Of a stretch of 64,000 bases of DNA, positions 24,278 through 32,527 are shown piece after piece. Location: NCBI GenBank assembly GCA_041394285.1, contig JAWKIL010000002.1, forward strand, positions 62,001 to 126,000. The letters run 5' to 3'. The translations under genes and the position numbers were made by a program. Position 1 is the stretch's first letter. Each line of letters begins with the position of its first letter. The notes beneath the pieces were generated by a model. The model ran no database searches and had not been told where the DNA came from. It saw nothing but the letters and a program-made list of their open reading frames with translations. The stretch comes from CADEDH01 sp041394285. Its GTDB lineage: Bacteria; Actinomycetota; Acidimicrobiia; Acidimicrobiales; SZUA-35.

Positions 24278-24607
24278 GTGGCCAATTCGAACCCGCTGGA
24301 CGGGGCACAGGACATCAAAGACCTGATCGTCTCCTACGCCAAGCAGGAGACGATCGTCCCCCTGCGCTCGCTGCAGCGCTACCTCGCCTACGGCCTGGCC
24401 GGCTCGCTGTTCGTCTTCCTCGGGGCGTTCTTCCTCGGGCTGGGCGTGCTGCGGCTGATGCAGTCGATCGAGTTCTTCGCCGGGGGGTCGTGGGCGTCGA
24501 CACTGCCCTACGTCATCGCCCTGGGGGTGCTGGTGCTGCTCCTGGGTCTGGTCTACAACGCGCTGCGCCGGTCGACGAAGGCTCTGGCCGGCCGAGGGAG
24601 AGGATGA
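24278..24607 (+). CDS. Small two-helix membrane protein, holin-superfamily-like
   Basis: 109 aa from the GTG at 24278, with a strong AGGAGG ribosome site. A polar N-terminal helix (IKDLIVSYAKQETIVPLRSLQ) leads to two membrane helices (LAGSLFVFLGAFFLGLGVL and LPYVIALGVLVLLLGLVY) and a basic tail. The layout recalls the actinobacterial holin-X (phage holin III) family of chromosomal membrane proteins, but similarity is only structural. It starts a tight run of genes leading to ttuA and trmI. No phage genes are near, so lysis is unlikely. Confidence 0.65.
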   Translation: MANSNPLDGAQDIKDLIVSYAKQETIVPLRSLQRYLAYGLAGSLFVFLGAFFLGLGVLRLMQSIEFFAGGSWASTLPYVIALGVLVLLLGLVYNALRRSTKALAGRGRG

Positions 24608-24613
24608 GGTCTG

Positions 24614-24826
24614 ATGGTTGAACGCGATCGCGGCATCACGCCGGCCGACATCGAGGCCAAGTTCCGGGAGATCCAGGGCCAGTTCGGCGAAGCGGCCGAA
24701 GGGGGCAAGCGCACCCTGGTGATGGTGGGGGCGGCCGGCGCGGTGGTGCTGATCCTCGCCGTGTACGTCATGGGACGACGGGCGGGGCGCAAGCGCAGCA
24801 CGGTGCTCGAGATCAGGCGGATCTGA
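24614..24826 (+). CDS. Small single-pass membrane protein, unknown
   Basis: 70 aa: a charged amphipathic segment (TPADIEAKFREIQGQFGEAAE), one membrane helix (TLVMVGAAGAVVLILAVYVMG) and a basic end with RRAGRKRS. It lies 6 nt after the holin-like gene and 2 nt before the next, so the three are co-expressed. The positive tail implies an inside C-terminus. Not recognised. Confidence 0.65.
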   Translation: MVERDRGITPADIEAKFREIQGQFGEAAEGGKRTLVMVGAAGAVVLILAVYVMGRRAGRKRSTVLEIRRI

Positions 24827-24828
24827 CG

Positions 24829-25161
24829 ATGGCGCGAGCAACGGTCCGCCGGTCGATGATGCGGCGCCGCTTCGGCCTGTGGGCGGTGCGGCGCCTCCTG
24901 GGCGGCGGCGGTCGGGCCTGGATGATCACCTGGGGTGGTCTGGCCGGGTTCCGCCTGGCCCGGCGGGTGGTGGGGGCCCAGCCGCGGATCGAGCGGCTGG
25001 AGCTGAAGCCGGGCCAGCACCTCACGCTGGACCAGCTGCCGATCAGCCATCGACGCCAGATCAAGCAGTTCAAGGCGGCTGACCGCTCGGCCCGCAAGGC
25101 CGATCGGGCCCGTACCCGCGCCGCCCGGCGGGAAGCAGCCGCGGCCCGGACGACGGGCTGA
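24829..25161 (+). CDS. Very basic small protein, unknown
   Basis: 110 aa. An Arg-rich start, a Gly-rich weakly hydrophobic middle (WMITWGGLAGFRLARRVVG), then a helical Arg/Ala-rich tail. The charge suggests membrane-surface or nucleic acid contact. It is packed between the membrane gene and the sulfur carrier. Not recognised; compositionally simple, so a database hit would be needed to trust it fully. Confidence 0.6.
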   Translation: MARATVRRSMMRRRFGLWAVRRLLGGGGRAWMITWGGLAGFRLARRVVGAQPRIERLELKPGQHLTLDQLPISHRRQIKQFKAADRSARKADRARTRAARREAAAARTTG

Positions 25162-25175
25162 AGGCGGGCTGAGCG

Positions 25176-25385
25176 ATGAAGGTGTTGTTGCGCAACCCTC
25201 GCCGCGAGCTCGATGTGGCCGGTCCGATGTCGGTCACCCGGCTGCTCCAGCAGCTCGACCTGAACCGGGAATCGGTGCTCGTGATCAGCGACGGCACCCT
25301 GGTGCCGGGCGACGCCACGTTGGACGACGACGCCTCGATCGAGATCCGTCCCGTGATCAGCGGCGGACAGGGGCCCGTGCGGTGA
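25176..25385 (+). CDS. ThiS/MoaD-fold sulfur carrier, TtuB-like
   Basis: 69 aa with the beta-grasp pattern of ThiS/MoaD proteins: MKVLLRNP, MSVTRLLQQLDLNRESVLVISDG and ASIEIRPVISGG. Such carriers receive sulfur as a thiocarboxylate on a C-terminal Gly-Gly. Here GG is not terminal: five residues, QGPVR, follow it. The gene lies 22 nt before ttuA, so it most likely supplies sulfur for tRNA 2-thiolation. Either a protease trims the tail, the tail is tolerated, or the protein no longer forms a thiocarboxylate. ThiS for thiamine is the alternative, but no thiamine genes are present. Confidence 0.8.
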   Translation: MKVLLRNPRRELDVAGPMSVTRLLQQLDLNRESVLVISDGTLVPGDATLDDDASIEIRPVISGGQGPVR

Positions 25386-25407
25386 CGGGCTCCGGGCGGA
25401 GCGGACG

Positions 25408-26421
25408 ATGAAGTGCCGGGTCTGCCGGGGGCCGGCCGTGATCGATCTGCCCCGGCACAACGCCAACTTCTGCGTCGACCACTTCCTGCGGTACTGCCGC
25501 AACCAGGTGGAGCGGGCCATCCACGACTTCTCCATGCTCGCCCCGGGGGAGCGGGTGCTGGTGGCGGTCTCGGGCGGCAAGGACAGCCTCGCCCTGTGGG
25601 ACCTTTTGCGCGATCTGGGCTGGGAGGCCGACGGGCTCTACGTGGGGCTCGGGATTGGCGACTACTCCGACGTGTCGGGTGACCATGCCCGGCGTTTCGC
25701 CCGGGAGCGGGATCTCCACCTGATCGAGGTCGACCTCCGGGCCAGCTACGACTTCGACATACCCACCGCCGCCGCCGTCACCCGCCGGGTGCCGTGCTCG
25801 GCCTGCGGGCTGTCCAAGCGCCATCTGTTCGACGCCGCCGCCCTCGACGGCGGCTACGACGCCATGGCCACCGGCCACAACCTCGACGACGAGGCGGCCG
25901 TGCTCTACGGCAACGTGCTGCGGTGGCAGACGGCGTACCTCGGCCGCCAACGTCCGGTGCTGCCCGCCGGCAACGGCTTCCCCCGCAAGGTGAAGCCGTT
26001 GGTGCGGCTGACCGAACGGGAGACGGCGGCGTACTGCGTCCTGCGGGGGATCGACTACCAGGTGGAGGAGTGTCCCATGGCCGCCGGAAACCGGCACCTC
26101 GGCTACAAGGAGGTGCTGAACGAGATGGAGCGACGTTCGCCCGGAACCAAGAGCTCGTTCTACTTCGGCTTCGTCGACCGGGCCGTCGACCGCTTCGCCG
26201 ACGCCGCCGGGAGCGGTGGCCCGTCGGGCGGAGTCGGCTTCGACGACGGCGGGGCCGATGCCGGGGAGTCACCGGGGGTGGGATCGTCGGCGGCGGCGCT
26301 GGGCCACTGCACCCGGTGCGGGGCGCCGGCCGAGAGCGAGCTGTGCGCCTTCTGCCGTCTGGTGGAACGGGCCAGCGGGGCCGAGCCGGTACCGGTGGCC
26401 CCGCCGAGGCGACGCTCGTGA
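25408..26421 (+). CDS. ttuA: TtuA-family tRNA 2-thiolation protein
   Basis: 337 aa. Order of parts: N-terminal zinc-type motif CRVC with NANFCVDHF, PP-loop VAVSGGKDSLA (residues 53-62) for ATP, PCSACGLSKR (Cys 130 and 133, the Fe-S/catalytic Cys region), ATGHNLDDEA, and a C-terminal zinc ribbon CTRCGAP...CAFC. This is the TtuA/TIGR00269 arrangement. TtuA adenylates U54 in the tRNA T-loop and inserts sulfur taken from TtuB. A Gly/Asp-rich insert before the last zinc pair is probably a linker. Its stop overlaps the trmI start (GTGA). Confidence 0.88.
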   Translation: MKCRVCRGPAVIDLPRHNANFCVDHFLRYCRNQVERAIHDFSMLAPGERVLVAVSGGKDSLALWDLLRDLGWEADGLYVGLGIGDYSDVSGDHARRFARERDLHLIEVDLRASYDFDIPTAAAVTRRVPCSACGLSKRHLFDAAALDGGYDAMATGHNLDDEAAVLYGNVLRWQTAYLGRQRPVLPAGNGFPRKVKPLVRLTERETAAYCVLRGIDYQVEECPMAAGNRHLGYKEVLNEMERRSPGTKSSFYFGFVDRAVDRFADAAGSGGPSGGVGFDDGGADAGESPGVGSSAAALGHCTRCGAPAESELCAFCRLVERASGAEPVPVAPPRRRS

Positions 26422-27236
26422 CGGCCGTGGATCCGACCGCCGAGGAGATCGGGCCCGACGGAGCCGTGGCCCGCCCGTTCGAGGTGGGCGAGCTGGTGCT
26501 CCTCATCGACCACAAGAAGCGCCGCTACCTCGTCACCCTGGCTGAGGGCGGCAAGTTCGAGTCGCACACCGGGGTGCTGCCCCACGACGCCATCGTGGGG
26601 CGGGCCGAGGGCTCGGAGGTGTCGACGCCCCGGGCCCAGCGGTTCCGGGCCTTCCGCCCGACGCTCAGCGACTATGTGCTGTCGATGCCCCGGGGCGCCC
26701 AGGTGATCTACCCCAAGGACCTCGGCCCGATCCTGATGCTGGCCGACATCGGCCCCGGGATGCGGGTGCTCGAGTCGGGCGTCGGCTCGGGGGCCCTGTC
26801 GATGGCGATGCTGCGCTGCGGGGCCCGGATCACCGGCTACGAGCTGCGGCCCGACTTCGCCGCCCGGGCCATGAAGAACGTGACCACGTTCCTCGGGGCC
26901 GAGGTGGCCGACCGCTACACGATCGAGCTGCGGGACTGCTACGAGGGCGTCGACGAGCGTGACCTGGACCGGGTGGTTCTCGACCTGCCCGAGCCGTGGC
27001 AGGTCGTGCCCCACGCCCGCCACGCCCTGCGCCCGGGTGGGATCCTCGTGTCGTACAGCCCGTCGATCCTGCAGGTCACCCGGACGGTGGACGCCCTGCA
27101 CGCCGCCGGCTTCGACGAGCTGTCGACCACCGAGGTGCTGAACCGCACCTGGCACATCGACGGCGCGGCCGTCCGCCCCGACCACCGCATGGTCGCCCAC
27201 ACCGGCTTCCTCACCCGGGCCAGGCTGCTGGCCTGA
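26418..27236 (+). CDS. trmI: tRNA (adenine-58-N1)-methyltransferase
   Basis: 272 aa from GTG 26418. The N-terminal beta domain (VLLIDHKKRRYLVTL, GKFESHTGVLPHDAIVG) and SAM-binding domain (VLESGVGSGALSMAML, ELRPDFA, DLPEPWQVV, VSYSPSILQVTRT) are those of TrmI, which makes m1A58 in the T-loop. It is translationally coupled to ttuA. In Thermus, TtuA modifies position 54 of the same loop and m1A58 is reported to favour s2T54 formation, which gives the coupling a clear logic. Confidence 0.93.
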   Translation: MTAVDPTAEEIGPDGAVARPFEVGELVLLIDHKKRRYLVTLAEGGKFESHTGVLPHDAIVGRAEGSEVSTPRAQRFRAFRPTLSDYVLSMPRGAQVIYPKDLGPILMLADIGPGMRVLESGVGSGALSMAMLRCGARITGYELRPDFAARAMKNVTTFLGAEVADRYTIELRDCYEGVDERDLDRVVLDLPEPWQVVPHARHALRPGGILVSYSPSILQVTRTVDALHAAGFDELSTTEVLNRTWHIDGAAVRPDHRMVAHTGFLTRARLLA

Positions 27237-27242
27237 CCGGGC

Positions 27243-27337
27243 CGCGACATCGGGACCCCAGTTGGAACCGTGTACCGACATGTACCGCTGAGAGGTACAT
27301 ACCGCTACCCGGTTCGTTCTGAGGGCCCGATGTCGCG
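27243..27337. terminator. Three-tier palindrome between convergent genes
   Basis: Nested arms: CGCGACATCGGG (27243) with CCCGATGTCGCG (27326); GAACCG (27265) with CGGTTC (27310); ATGTACC (27280) with GGTACAT (27294) around a 7-nt loop. TGTACC is also repeated directly at 27271. It fills the gap between trmI and the minus-strand acyl-CoA dehydrogenase, so it can act as a terminator in both directions. No T-run. Confidence 0.7.
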
Positions 27338-27346
27338 CCGGGCTCG

Positions 27347-28672
27347 TCAGTCCAACCAGCTGGCCGGGGCACCCTCCTGCACGCTGTTGAAGCGGCTGGC
27401 GAAGCTGGGGCCGAGGCTGTCCTTGCGGGGGCCGGCGAACCCGAACAGGAACTGCGCCACGCGCCGGATCTGGATCTCCTCGGACCCCTCGGTGATCCGG
27501 TAGCGCCGGTGGTGGCGGTAGATGTGCTCGAAGGGCATGTGGCGGCTGTAGCCGATCCCGCCGTGGGTCTGAATGGCCTGGTCGGCGGCCTGGCACACCA
27601 GCCGGTTGGCCCGGTAGTTGCACATGGCCACCTTGTCCGAGATGTACATGGGGTCGATCCCGTTGTCCATCTCCCACGCCGTCTTGCGCACGAGCTGGCG
27701 GATCATCTCGCATTCGGTGTGCATCTCGGCCAGCGGCCACTGGATCGCCTGGTTGCGGGACAGGGCCTGGCCGAACAGCTTGCGCTCCCGGGCGTACTTG
27801 ACGCTCTCGTCGATGCAGTACTGGGCGGCACCGACACCCGAGGCCGCCTGGCGGATCCGGTTCTCGTGCACGAAGGTCTGGGCCACGGCCAGGCCCCGGC
27901 CCTCGGGGCCCAGGCGGGTCGAGTCGGCCACCCGCACGTCCTTCAACGTCACCTCGGCGTGGTCGGTGGGCATGTTGAACGTCCACCACATGAACTCGAT
28001 GGTGAAGCCGGGGGTGTCGACGGGCACGATGAAGCAGGTGATGCCCTCGGCGTCACCCGGCTTGCCCGAGGTTCGGGCGAACACGTAGTCGTGGGTGGCG
28101 GCATGCATGCCGGTGTTCCAACGCTTGGCCCCGTTGATGACCCACTCGTCGCCGTCGCGGTAGGCGGTGGTCTCCATCCAGGTGGCGTCGGAGCCGTGCA
28201 GCGGCTCGGTGAGGCCGAAGCCGATGCGGGCGTTGCCCTCCAGCATCCGGGGGATCCAGGTGTTCTGCTGATCCTCGGTGCCGTACTTCTCCATCATCAG
28301 CACGGTGGGGAAGTTGCCGACGATCGAGTTCTCGTTCTGCAGGTCGTTGTGGAGCCCGAGTCCCTTGGCGGCCAGGTGCTCCCGGATCACGGCCATGCCG
28401 AGGTTCGTGCCGTCCATGCCCCCGAAGCGCTTGGGCAGGTGGTAGCGGAGGAAACCGGCGGCATCGGCCCGGCGCCGCATCTCCTTCAGGAGGTCCTCCC
28501 AGTCGTGGCGGGGCCAACCGTCGCGCTCGAAATCGGTGCGGGCGTACTCGCGGCGGTGATCGAAGAAGCGGATGTTGTCGTTCTCCCGCTCCAGTGGCTT
28601 GATCTCGTCCTCGATGAACTGATCGAGCTGGCCGAGCAGCGTCTGCAACTCGGCGGGTATGGCGAAGTCCAC
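27347..28672 (-). CDS. Acyl-CoA dehydrogenase, second type
   Basis: 441 aa from GTG 28672 (GAGGAG ribosome site). FAD fold shown by GFGLTEPLHGSDATWMETTA, VINGAKRWNTG, QAADQAIQTHGGIGYSRHMP and RYRITEGSEEIQIRRVAQ, where the Glu region is catalytic. The long N-terminal helix (QFIEDEIKPLERENDNIRFFDHRRE) resembles acyl-CoA dehydrogenases that act on branched or bulky acyl groups, but the substrate is not predictable. Single gene, facing trmI. A frame extension to 28765 crosses the promoter and is not used. Confidence 0.92.
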   Translation of the reverse strand: MDFAIPAELQTLLGQLDQFIEDEIKPLERENDNIRFFDHRREYARTDFERDGWPRHDWEDLLKEMRRRADAAGFLRYHLPKRFGGMDGTNLGMAVIREHLAAKGLGLHNDLQNENSIVGNFPTVLMMEKYGTEDQQNTWIPRMLEGNARIGFGLTEPLHGSDATWMETTAYRDGDEWVINGAKRWNTGMHAATHDYVFARTSGKPGDAEGITCFIVPVDTPGFTIEFMWWTFNMPTDHAEVTLKDVRVADSTRLGPEGRGLAVAQTFVHENRIRQAASGVGAAQYCIDESVKYARERKLFGQALSRNQAIQWPLAEMHTECEMIRQLVRKTAWEMDNGIDPMYISDKVAMCNYRANRLVCQAADQAIQTHGGIGYSRHMPFEHIYRHHRRYRITEGSEEIQIRRVAQFLFGFAGPRKDSLGPSFASRFNSVQEGAPASWLD

Positions 28673-28730
28673 GGGATCTCCTCGCTCGTCGGGGTGACGG
28701 CGGGTCCCGACCGCCACCGGTCGGGCCCTG

Positions 28731-28736
28731 ATCGTA
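28731..28736 (-). promoter_or_regulatory. Putative -10 for the acyl-CoA dehydrogenase at 27347
   Basis: TACGAT on the minus strand; start near 28723 would give a roughly 50-nt leader with GAGGAG. Confidence 0.35.
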
Positions 28737-28826
28737 GGGGAGGCCACCACCGCACGCCATCCCACCCGGCGATCAGGCCGACCGGGAACAACCCGGGCGA
28801 TTCACGCCTTGGGGGGTGAGGTGATC

Positions 28827-28832
28827 TAGCCT
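28827..28832 (+). promoter_or_regulatory. Putative -10 for the LytR_C gene (leaderless)
   Basis: TAGCCT, 8 nt before the ATG at 28841. Confidence 0.5.
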
Positions 28833-28840
28833 GTCCGGCG

Positions 28841-29359
28841 ATGTTCCTGGACCGCATCGAACGCCACGACGTGATCAACGCCGTGCTGCTGGCCGTGGTC
28901 CTGCTGCTGCTCGGATTCGGGATCGTGAGCGCCGTCAACGATCTGGTGGGGGCCGACGGCTACGTCACCGCCACCAAGGATCCCACCTCCACCAGCGGCC
29001 CGGCGTCGGCCACGGCGTCGAGCCTGCCCGTGGTGGAGAACGCCACCACGTTGCCGGCCGCCCGGCCCCCGGCCGAGGTGAAGGTCCGGGTGGGCAACGG
29101 GGCCCGCCGGCCCGGTGTGGCCGGCGCCGGAACCGAGAAGCTGCAGGCCGCCGGCTATCCGGCGCTGCCCCCCAAGAACGGCCCCACCATGGACGACAGT
29201 GTCGTCTACTACGCCAACGGCTATGCCGCCGAGGCGGCGGCGGTGGCCGTGGTGCTGGGTCTGGAGCCGACGAAGATCGCTCCCATGCCCACCGATCCCG
29301 GAATCGCCATCGAGGACGCCAACGTCATCGCCATCCTCGGCGTGAACAGCTCCTACTGA
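28841..29359 (+). CDS. Membrane-anchored LytR C-terminal domain protein
   Basis: 172 aa: an N-terminal membrane helix (residues 13-32, NAVLLAVVLLLLGFGIVSAV), a Ser/Thr/Ala linker and a C-terminal LytR_C domain (VKVRVGNGARRPGVAGAGTEKLQAAGY broken across two strands, DSVVYYANGY, ANVIAILG). The domain accompanies LCP cell-wall ligases or stands alone, as here; its exact role in the envelope is not known. It converges closely on the NUDIX gene (17 bp). Confidence 0.85.
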   Translation: MFLDRIERHDVINAVLLAVVLLLLGFGIVSAVNDLVGADGYVTATKDPTSTSGPASATASSLPVVENATTLPAARPPAEVKVRVGNGARRPGVAGAGTEKLQAAGYPALPPKNGPTMDDSVVYYANGYAAEAAAVAVVLGLEPTKIAPMPTDPGIAIEDANVIAILGVNSSY

Positions 29360-29376
29360 CCCCTGCGTCCAGACGG

Positions 29377-29868
29377 TCAGCCCGGGCTGATGTCGAGCGG
29401 AGGGTCGGGAAGCTCGCCTCGCACCAGGGCGGGCAGCAGCTCGGGCAGGCGGGGCGGCAGGAAGCGGCCGGTGTGGCTCACCACCTCGTCGAGGGTCCAC
29501 CACCGGATCGACTGGAAGGCCATGGCCTCGAACAGCTCCAGCTCGGGCTCGTCGAGCTCGGTGTCCTCGGTCCAGCCCACGTGGATGAACTCGTCCTGGT
29601 CGAAGTAGAGCCCGGCGAAGGTGAACTGCACGCTCTGGGTCCACACCACCGGCCCGATCAGGGCCGATCGCACCCCGGCCTCCTCCCGTAGCTCCCGCAT
29701 CACGGTGTTGGCCGACGGCTCGCCGGGGAACATCCCACCGCCCGGAATCTCCCACCACGGGGGGCCGTAGGGGTTGGCCGGATCGACCGACTCGATCAGC
29801 AGCACCCGCTTGTCGGCGTCGAGCAGGACCACCCTGGCCGCCTGGCGGCGCCGTGAGGGAACGTTCAT
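29377..29868 (-). CDS. NUDIX hydrolase
   Basis: 163 aa from ATG 29868. The Nudix box is clear: GGGMFPGEPSANTVMRELREEAGV (consensus GX5EX7REUXEEXGU), preceded by ARVVLLDADKRVLLIES. It hydrolyses a nucleoside diphosphate linked to another moiety; the compound is unknown. PGGGMFPGE differs by one from the usual GGxxExGE. The ORF is open to 30039, but TAGCTT lies 8 nt before ATG 29868 and the domain begins there. Divergent from coaA. Confidence 0.9.
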   Translation of the reverse strand: MNVPSRRRQAARVVLLDADKRVLLIESVDPANPYGPPWWEIPGGGMFPGEPSANTVMRELREEAGVRSALIGPVVWTQSVQFTFAGLYFDQDEFIHVGWTEDTELDEPELELFEAMAFQSIRWWTLDEVVSHTGRFLPPRLPELLPALVRGELPDPPLDISPG

Positions 29869-29876
29869 GCCCGCCA

Positions 29877-29882
29877 AAGCTA
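29877..29882 (-). promoter_or_regulatory. Putative -10 for the NUDIX gene (leaderless)
   Basis: TAGCTT on the minus strand, 8 nt before the ATG at 29868. Confidence 0.45.
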
Positions 29883-30019
29883 CCGGCGGCCCGAGCCCCG
29901 GCCCCAGTCGGCGCCCCGCGGATATTCCTGCTGCGGACTCGCTTCCCGGCCAGGGAGGTGCCACCATCGCGTCGGCACCCGGACCCCGTCCCGAACAGGG
30001 ATCCGGCGCCCGAGCGAAG

Positions 30020-30964
30020 ATGACCCCAATCTGCGACAACCTCTCCCCCTACATGACCTTCACCGCCGAGCAGTGGGGAACCCTCAGGGAGTCCACGCCG
30101 ATCTCGCTCGGTGAGGAAGACCTGGCTCGGCTCAGGAGCCTCAGCGACCGTCTCAGCATGGACGAGGTGGTCGAGATCTTCATGCCCCTGTCCCGCCTGC
30201 TCAACCTCCACGTGGCGGCGGCCCAGGAGCTGTACCGCACAACCGACACCTTCCTGGGCAAGCTTCCGGCCAAGGTGCCGTTCGTGATCGGCATCGCCGG
30301 CTCGGTGGCGGTGGGCAAGTCCACCACCGCCCGGGTGCTCCAGACGGCCCTGGCCCGATGGCCCAACCACCCCAAGGTCGACCTGATCACCACAGACGGC
30401 TTCCTCCACCCCAACGCCGTGTTGCTGGAGCGGGGGCTGATGGAGCGCAAGGGCTTCCCCGAGAGCTACGACCGGCGCCGCCTGCTGAGCTTCCTGTCCG
30501 ACATCAAGTCGGGCAAGCCGAACGTGGTGGCCCCGGTGTACTCCCACCTCGTGTACGACGTCGTGCCGGGCGAGGAGGTCGTCGTCAACCAGCCCGACAT
30601 CCTGATCGTGGAGGGGCTCACCGTGCTGCAGACCGGCCTGGTGGACAGCGGTCACCCCACGTTCGTGTCGGACTACTTCGACTTCTCGATCTACGTCGAT
30701 GCCGACGTCGCCGATATCCGCAAGTGGTACGTCGAGCGCTTCTTCGCCCTCCGGGAAACCGCGTTCCGGGATCCCCAGTCGTATTTCCGGCGCTTCGCCG
30801 ACCTCGACGACGACGAAGCGGCCCGTACCGCCACTGCCATCTGGACGCGCATCAACGAGCGCAATCTGCTGGAGAACATCCTCCCCACCCGGGAGCGGGC
30901 CGACCTGATCCTGCGCAAGGGACCAGGCCATTCCGTCACCGAAGTGCGGCTCCGAAGGCTCTGA
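30020..30964 (+). CDS. coaA: Type I pantothenate kinase
   Basis: 314 aa, almost exactly the size of E. coli CoaA (316). P-loop GIAGSVAVGKSTTARVLQ, then DLITTDGFLHPN, KGFPESYDRRRLL, YSHLVYDVVPGE, ILIVEGLTVLQTG and DFFDFSIYVDAD-type region. It phosphorylates pantothenate with ATP, the first committed step to coenzyme A. The frame is open from 29774, but those codons are antisense to the NUDIX gene, and ATG 30020 matches the usual N-terminus. A short hairpin follows the stop. Confidence 0.95.
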   Translation: MTPICDNLSPYMTFTAEQWGTLRESTPISLGEEDLARLRSLSDRLSMDEVVEIFMPLSRLLNLHVAAAQELYRTTDTFLGKLPAKVPFVIGIAGSVAVGKSTTARVLQTALARWPNHPKVDLITTDGFLHPNAVLLERGLMERKGFPESYDRRRLLSFLSDIKSGKPNVVAPVYSHLVYDVVPGEEVVVNQPDILIVEGLTVLQTGLVDSGHPTFVSDYFDFSIYVDADVADIRKWYVERFFALRETAFRDPQSYFRRFADLDDDEAARTATAIWTRINERNLLENILPTRERADLILRKGPGHSVTEVRLRRL

Positions 30965-30982
30965 AGGGGCAGCGTTTCCCCT
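30965..30982 (+). terminator. Short hairpin after coaA
   Basis: AGGGG and CCCCT arms around an 8-nt loop directly after the stop; weak. Confidence 0.3.
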
Positions 30983-31053
30983 GGTGAACGGCCTGCCCGT
31001 TTCCACCGTGTGACGAGTGCCCAACCATGGCCCAGCCTGAGAATCGCCCCCGC

Positions 31054-31059
31054 TACAGT
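31054..31059 (+). promoter_or_regulatory. Putative -10 for the liv operon
   Basis: TACAGT; start near 31066 leaves about a 50-nt leader with GAGAAAGGA before ATG 31118. The -35 is poor. Confidence 0.4.
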
Positions 31060-31117
31060 GACGCGCGGCTCGCCGGGGGCACGAGGCTCCTTCGGGTCAG
31101 GGAGAGAAAGGACTCGT

Positions 31118-32497
31118 ATGAGTACATCGACGCCATGGCGCAGGATGACCGCGCTGCTGCTGACGATCGGTCTGGGGGCCGCAGCCTGCGGCAGCGACTC
31201 GACCGAAGGCACCGACACCACCGGCGGATCGTCGGCCACCACCGAAGGAGCCGGTAGCGACACCTCGGGCTCCGAGGCCGGGGGCGCGGCGGACGGCGAG
31301 TGCAGCGACCCGGTCGGCTGCGTCACCGTGGCCGAAGGCGATCCGATCCAGCTCGGCACCCTGCTCGTGATCTCCGGATCCGACGCCTCGCTGGGCCAGG
31401 ACAGCCAGAACGGCGCCGTGCTCGGCGTCGACTACCTCGACGGCACGCTCGACGGCACACCCGGCCAGATCGCCGGCCACGACGTGCAGTGGCAGCACGA
31501 GGACGACGGCTGCTCGGCCGACGGCGGCCAGGCTGGCGGCGAGGCCCTCGCCGCCAACAGCGACATCGTGGCCGGGATCGGCACCAGCTGCTCGTCGGCC
31601 GCCCTGGGCGTGGCCGACAAGATCATGTCCGATGCCGGCATCCCCATGATCTCGCCGTCGAACACCGGCCCCGCCCTCACCGGCGAGGATCACCAGGCGT
31701 TCTACCTGCGCACCGCCCACAACGACAAGATCCAGGGCGCGGTCGTGGCCGGCTTCGTGCAGGGCGAGAAGGGCCTGACGACGGCGGCCACCATCAACGA
31801 CGAGAGCCCCTACGCCGACGGCCTGGCCGCCGCGTTCCGTACCGCCTTCGAAGCCGACGGCGGCACGATCACCTCGGTCGAAGCCATCAAGAGCGACGAC
31901 ACCGACTTCACCAACCTGCTGAACAGCATCGCCCAGGCCAACCCCGAGGTGCTGTACTTCCCGGTGTTCACCGCCGCCTGCTCGCTCATCGCCAAGCAGG
32001 CGGCCGAGATCATGCCCGACACCCTGCTGATCTCGTCCGACGGCTGCCTGTCGGCCGGCACCATCGAGACCGCCGGTGACGCAGTGGACGGCCTGTTCGC
32101 CTCGTCGCCGGACCTGTCGGTGTTCGCCTCCGGCGACTTCTACTCCGGCGAGTTCCTGCCGGCCTACCAGGAGCAGTTCGGCTCGGCCCCCACCTCGGTG
32201 TTCCACGCCCACGCCTTCGACGCCGTGCAGATCCTGGCCGCTGCCATCGACGAGGTGGCGGTTGAGAACAGCGACGGCAGCCTGAGCATCCCCAAGGACG
32301 GCCTGCGCGAGGCGCTGTTCGCCACCAAGGACTACGAGGGCATCACCGGAACCATCACCTGCCTGCCCTCGGGCGACTGCGCCACCAACGTGACCATCGG
32401 CGTGTTCGAGGGTCCGGCCTGGCCGGTCGACGGCGGCACGCCCGACGCCAAGGCCGTCTACAGCGACACCAAGAGCCTGGCCGACATCGGCGGCTGA
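31118..32497 (+). CDS. livJ: Branched-chain amino acid ABC transporter substrate-binding lipoprotein
   Basis: 459 aa. Signal peptide with a lipobox ending AAAC (Cys 24), then a Ser/Thr/Gly-rich linker and a periplasmic-binding type I fold (IQLGTLLVISGSDASLGQ, GAVLGVDYL, VAGIGTSCSSAALGVADKI, MISPSNTGPALTG, FYLRTAHNDKIQGA, VLYFPVFTAACSLIAKQA). It would capture leucine-type amino acids or related small molecules outside the membrane. It is the first gene of a five-gene set in the order binding protein, two permeases, two ATPases. A strong hairpin after it separates it from livH. The frame from 31010 lacks a signal and is not used. Confidence 0.92.
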   Translation: MSTSTPWRRMTALLLTIGLGAAACGSDSTEGTDTTGGSSATTEGAGSDTSGSEAGGAADGECSDPVGCVTVAEGDPIQLGTLLVISGSDASLGQDSQNGAVLGVDYLDGTLDGTPGQIAGHDVQWQHEDDGCSADGGQAGGEALAANSDIVAGIGTSCSSAALGVADKIMSDAGIPMISPSNTGPALTGEDHQAFYLRTAHNDKIQGAVVAGFVQGEKGLTTAATINDESPYADGLAAAFRTAFEADGGTITSVEAIKSDDTDFTNLLNSIAQANPEVLYFPVFTAACSLIAKQAAEIMPDTLLISSDGCLSAGTIETAGDAVDGLFASSPDLSVFASGDFYSGEFLPAYQEQFGSAPTSVFHAHAFDAVQILAAAIDEVAVENSDGSLSIPKDGLREALFATKDYEGITGTITCLPSGDCATNVTIGVFEGPAWPVDGGTPDAKAVYSDTKSLADIGG

Positions 32498-32527
32498 CGC
32501 CGGCGGCTGAGCAGCCCCTGTCCGTTC

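Noticed and set aside
24278..24607. Prophage remnant suggested by the holin-like protein
   Set aside because: No other phage gene, integrase or attachment repeat nearby; such small membrane proteins are chromosomal in actinobacteria.
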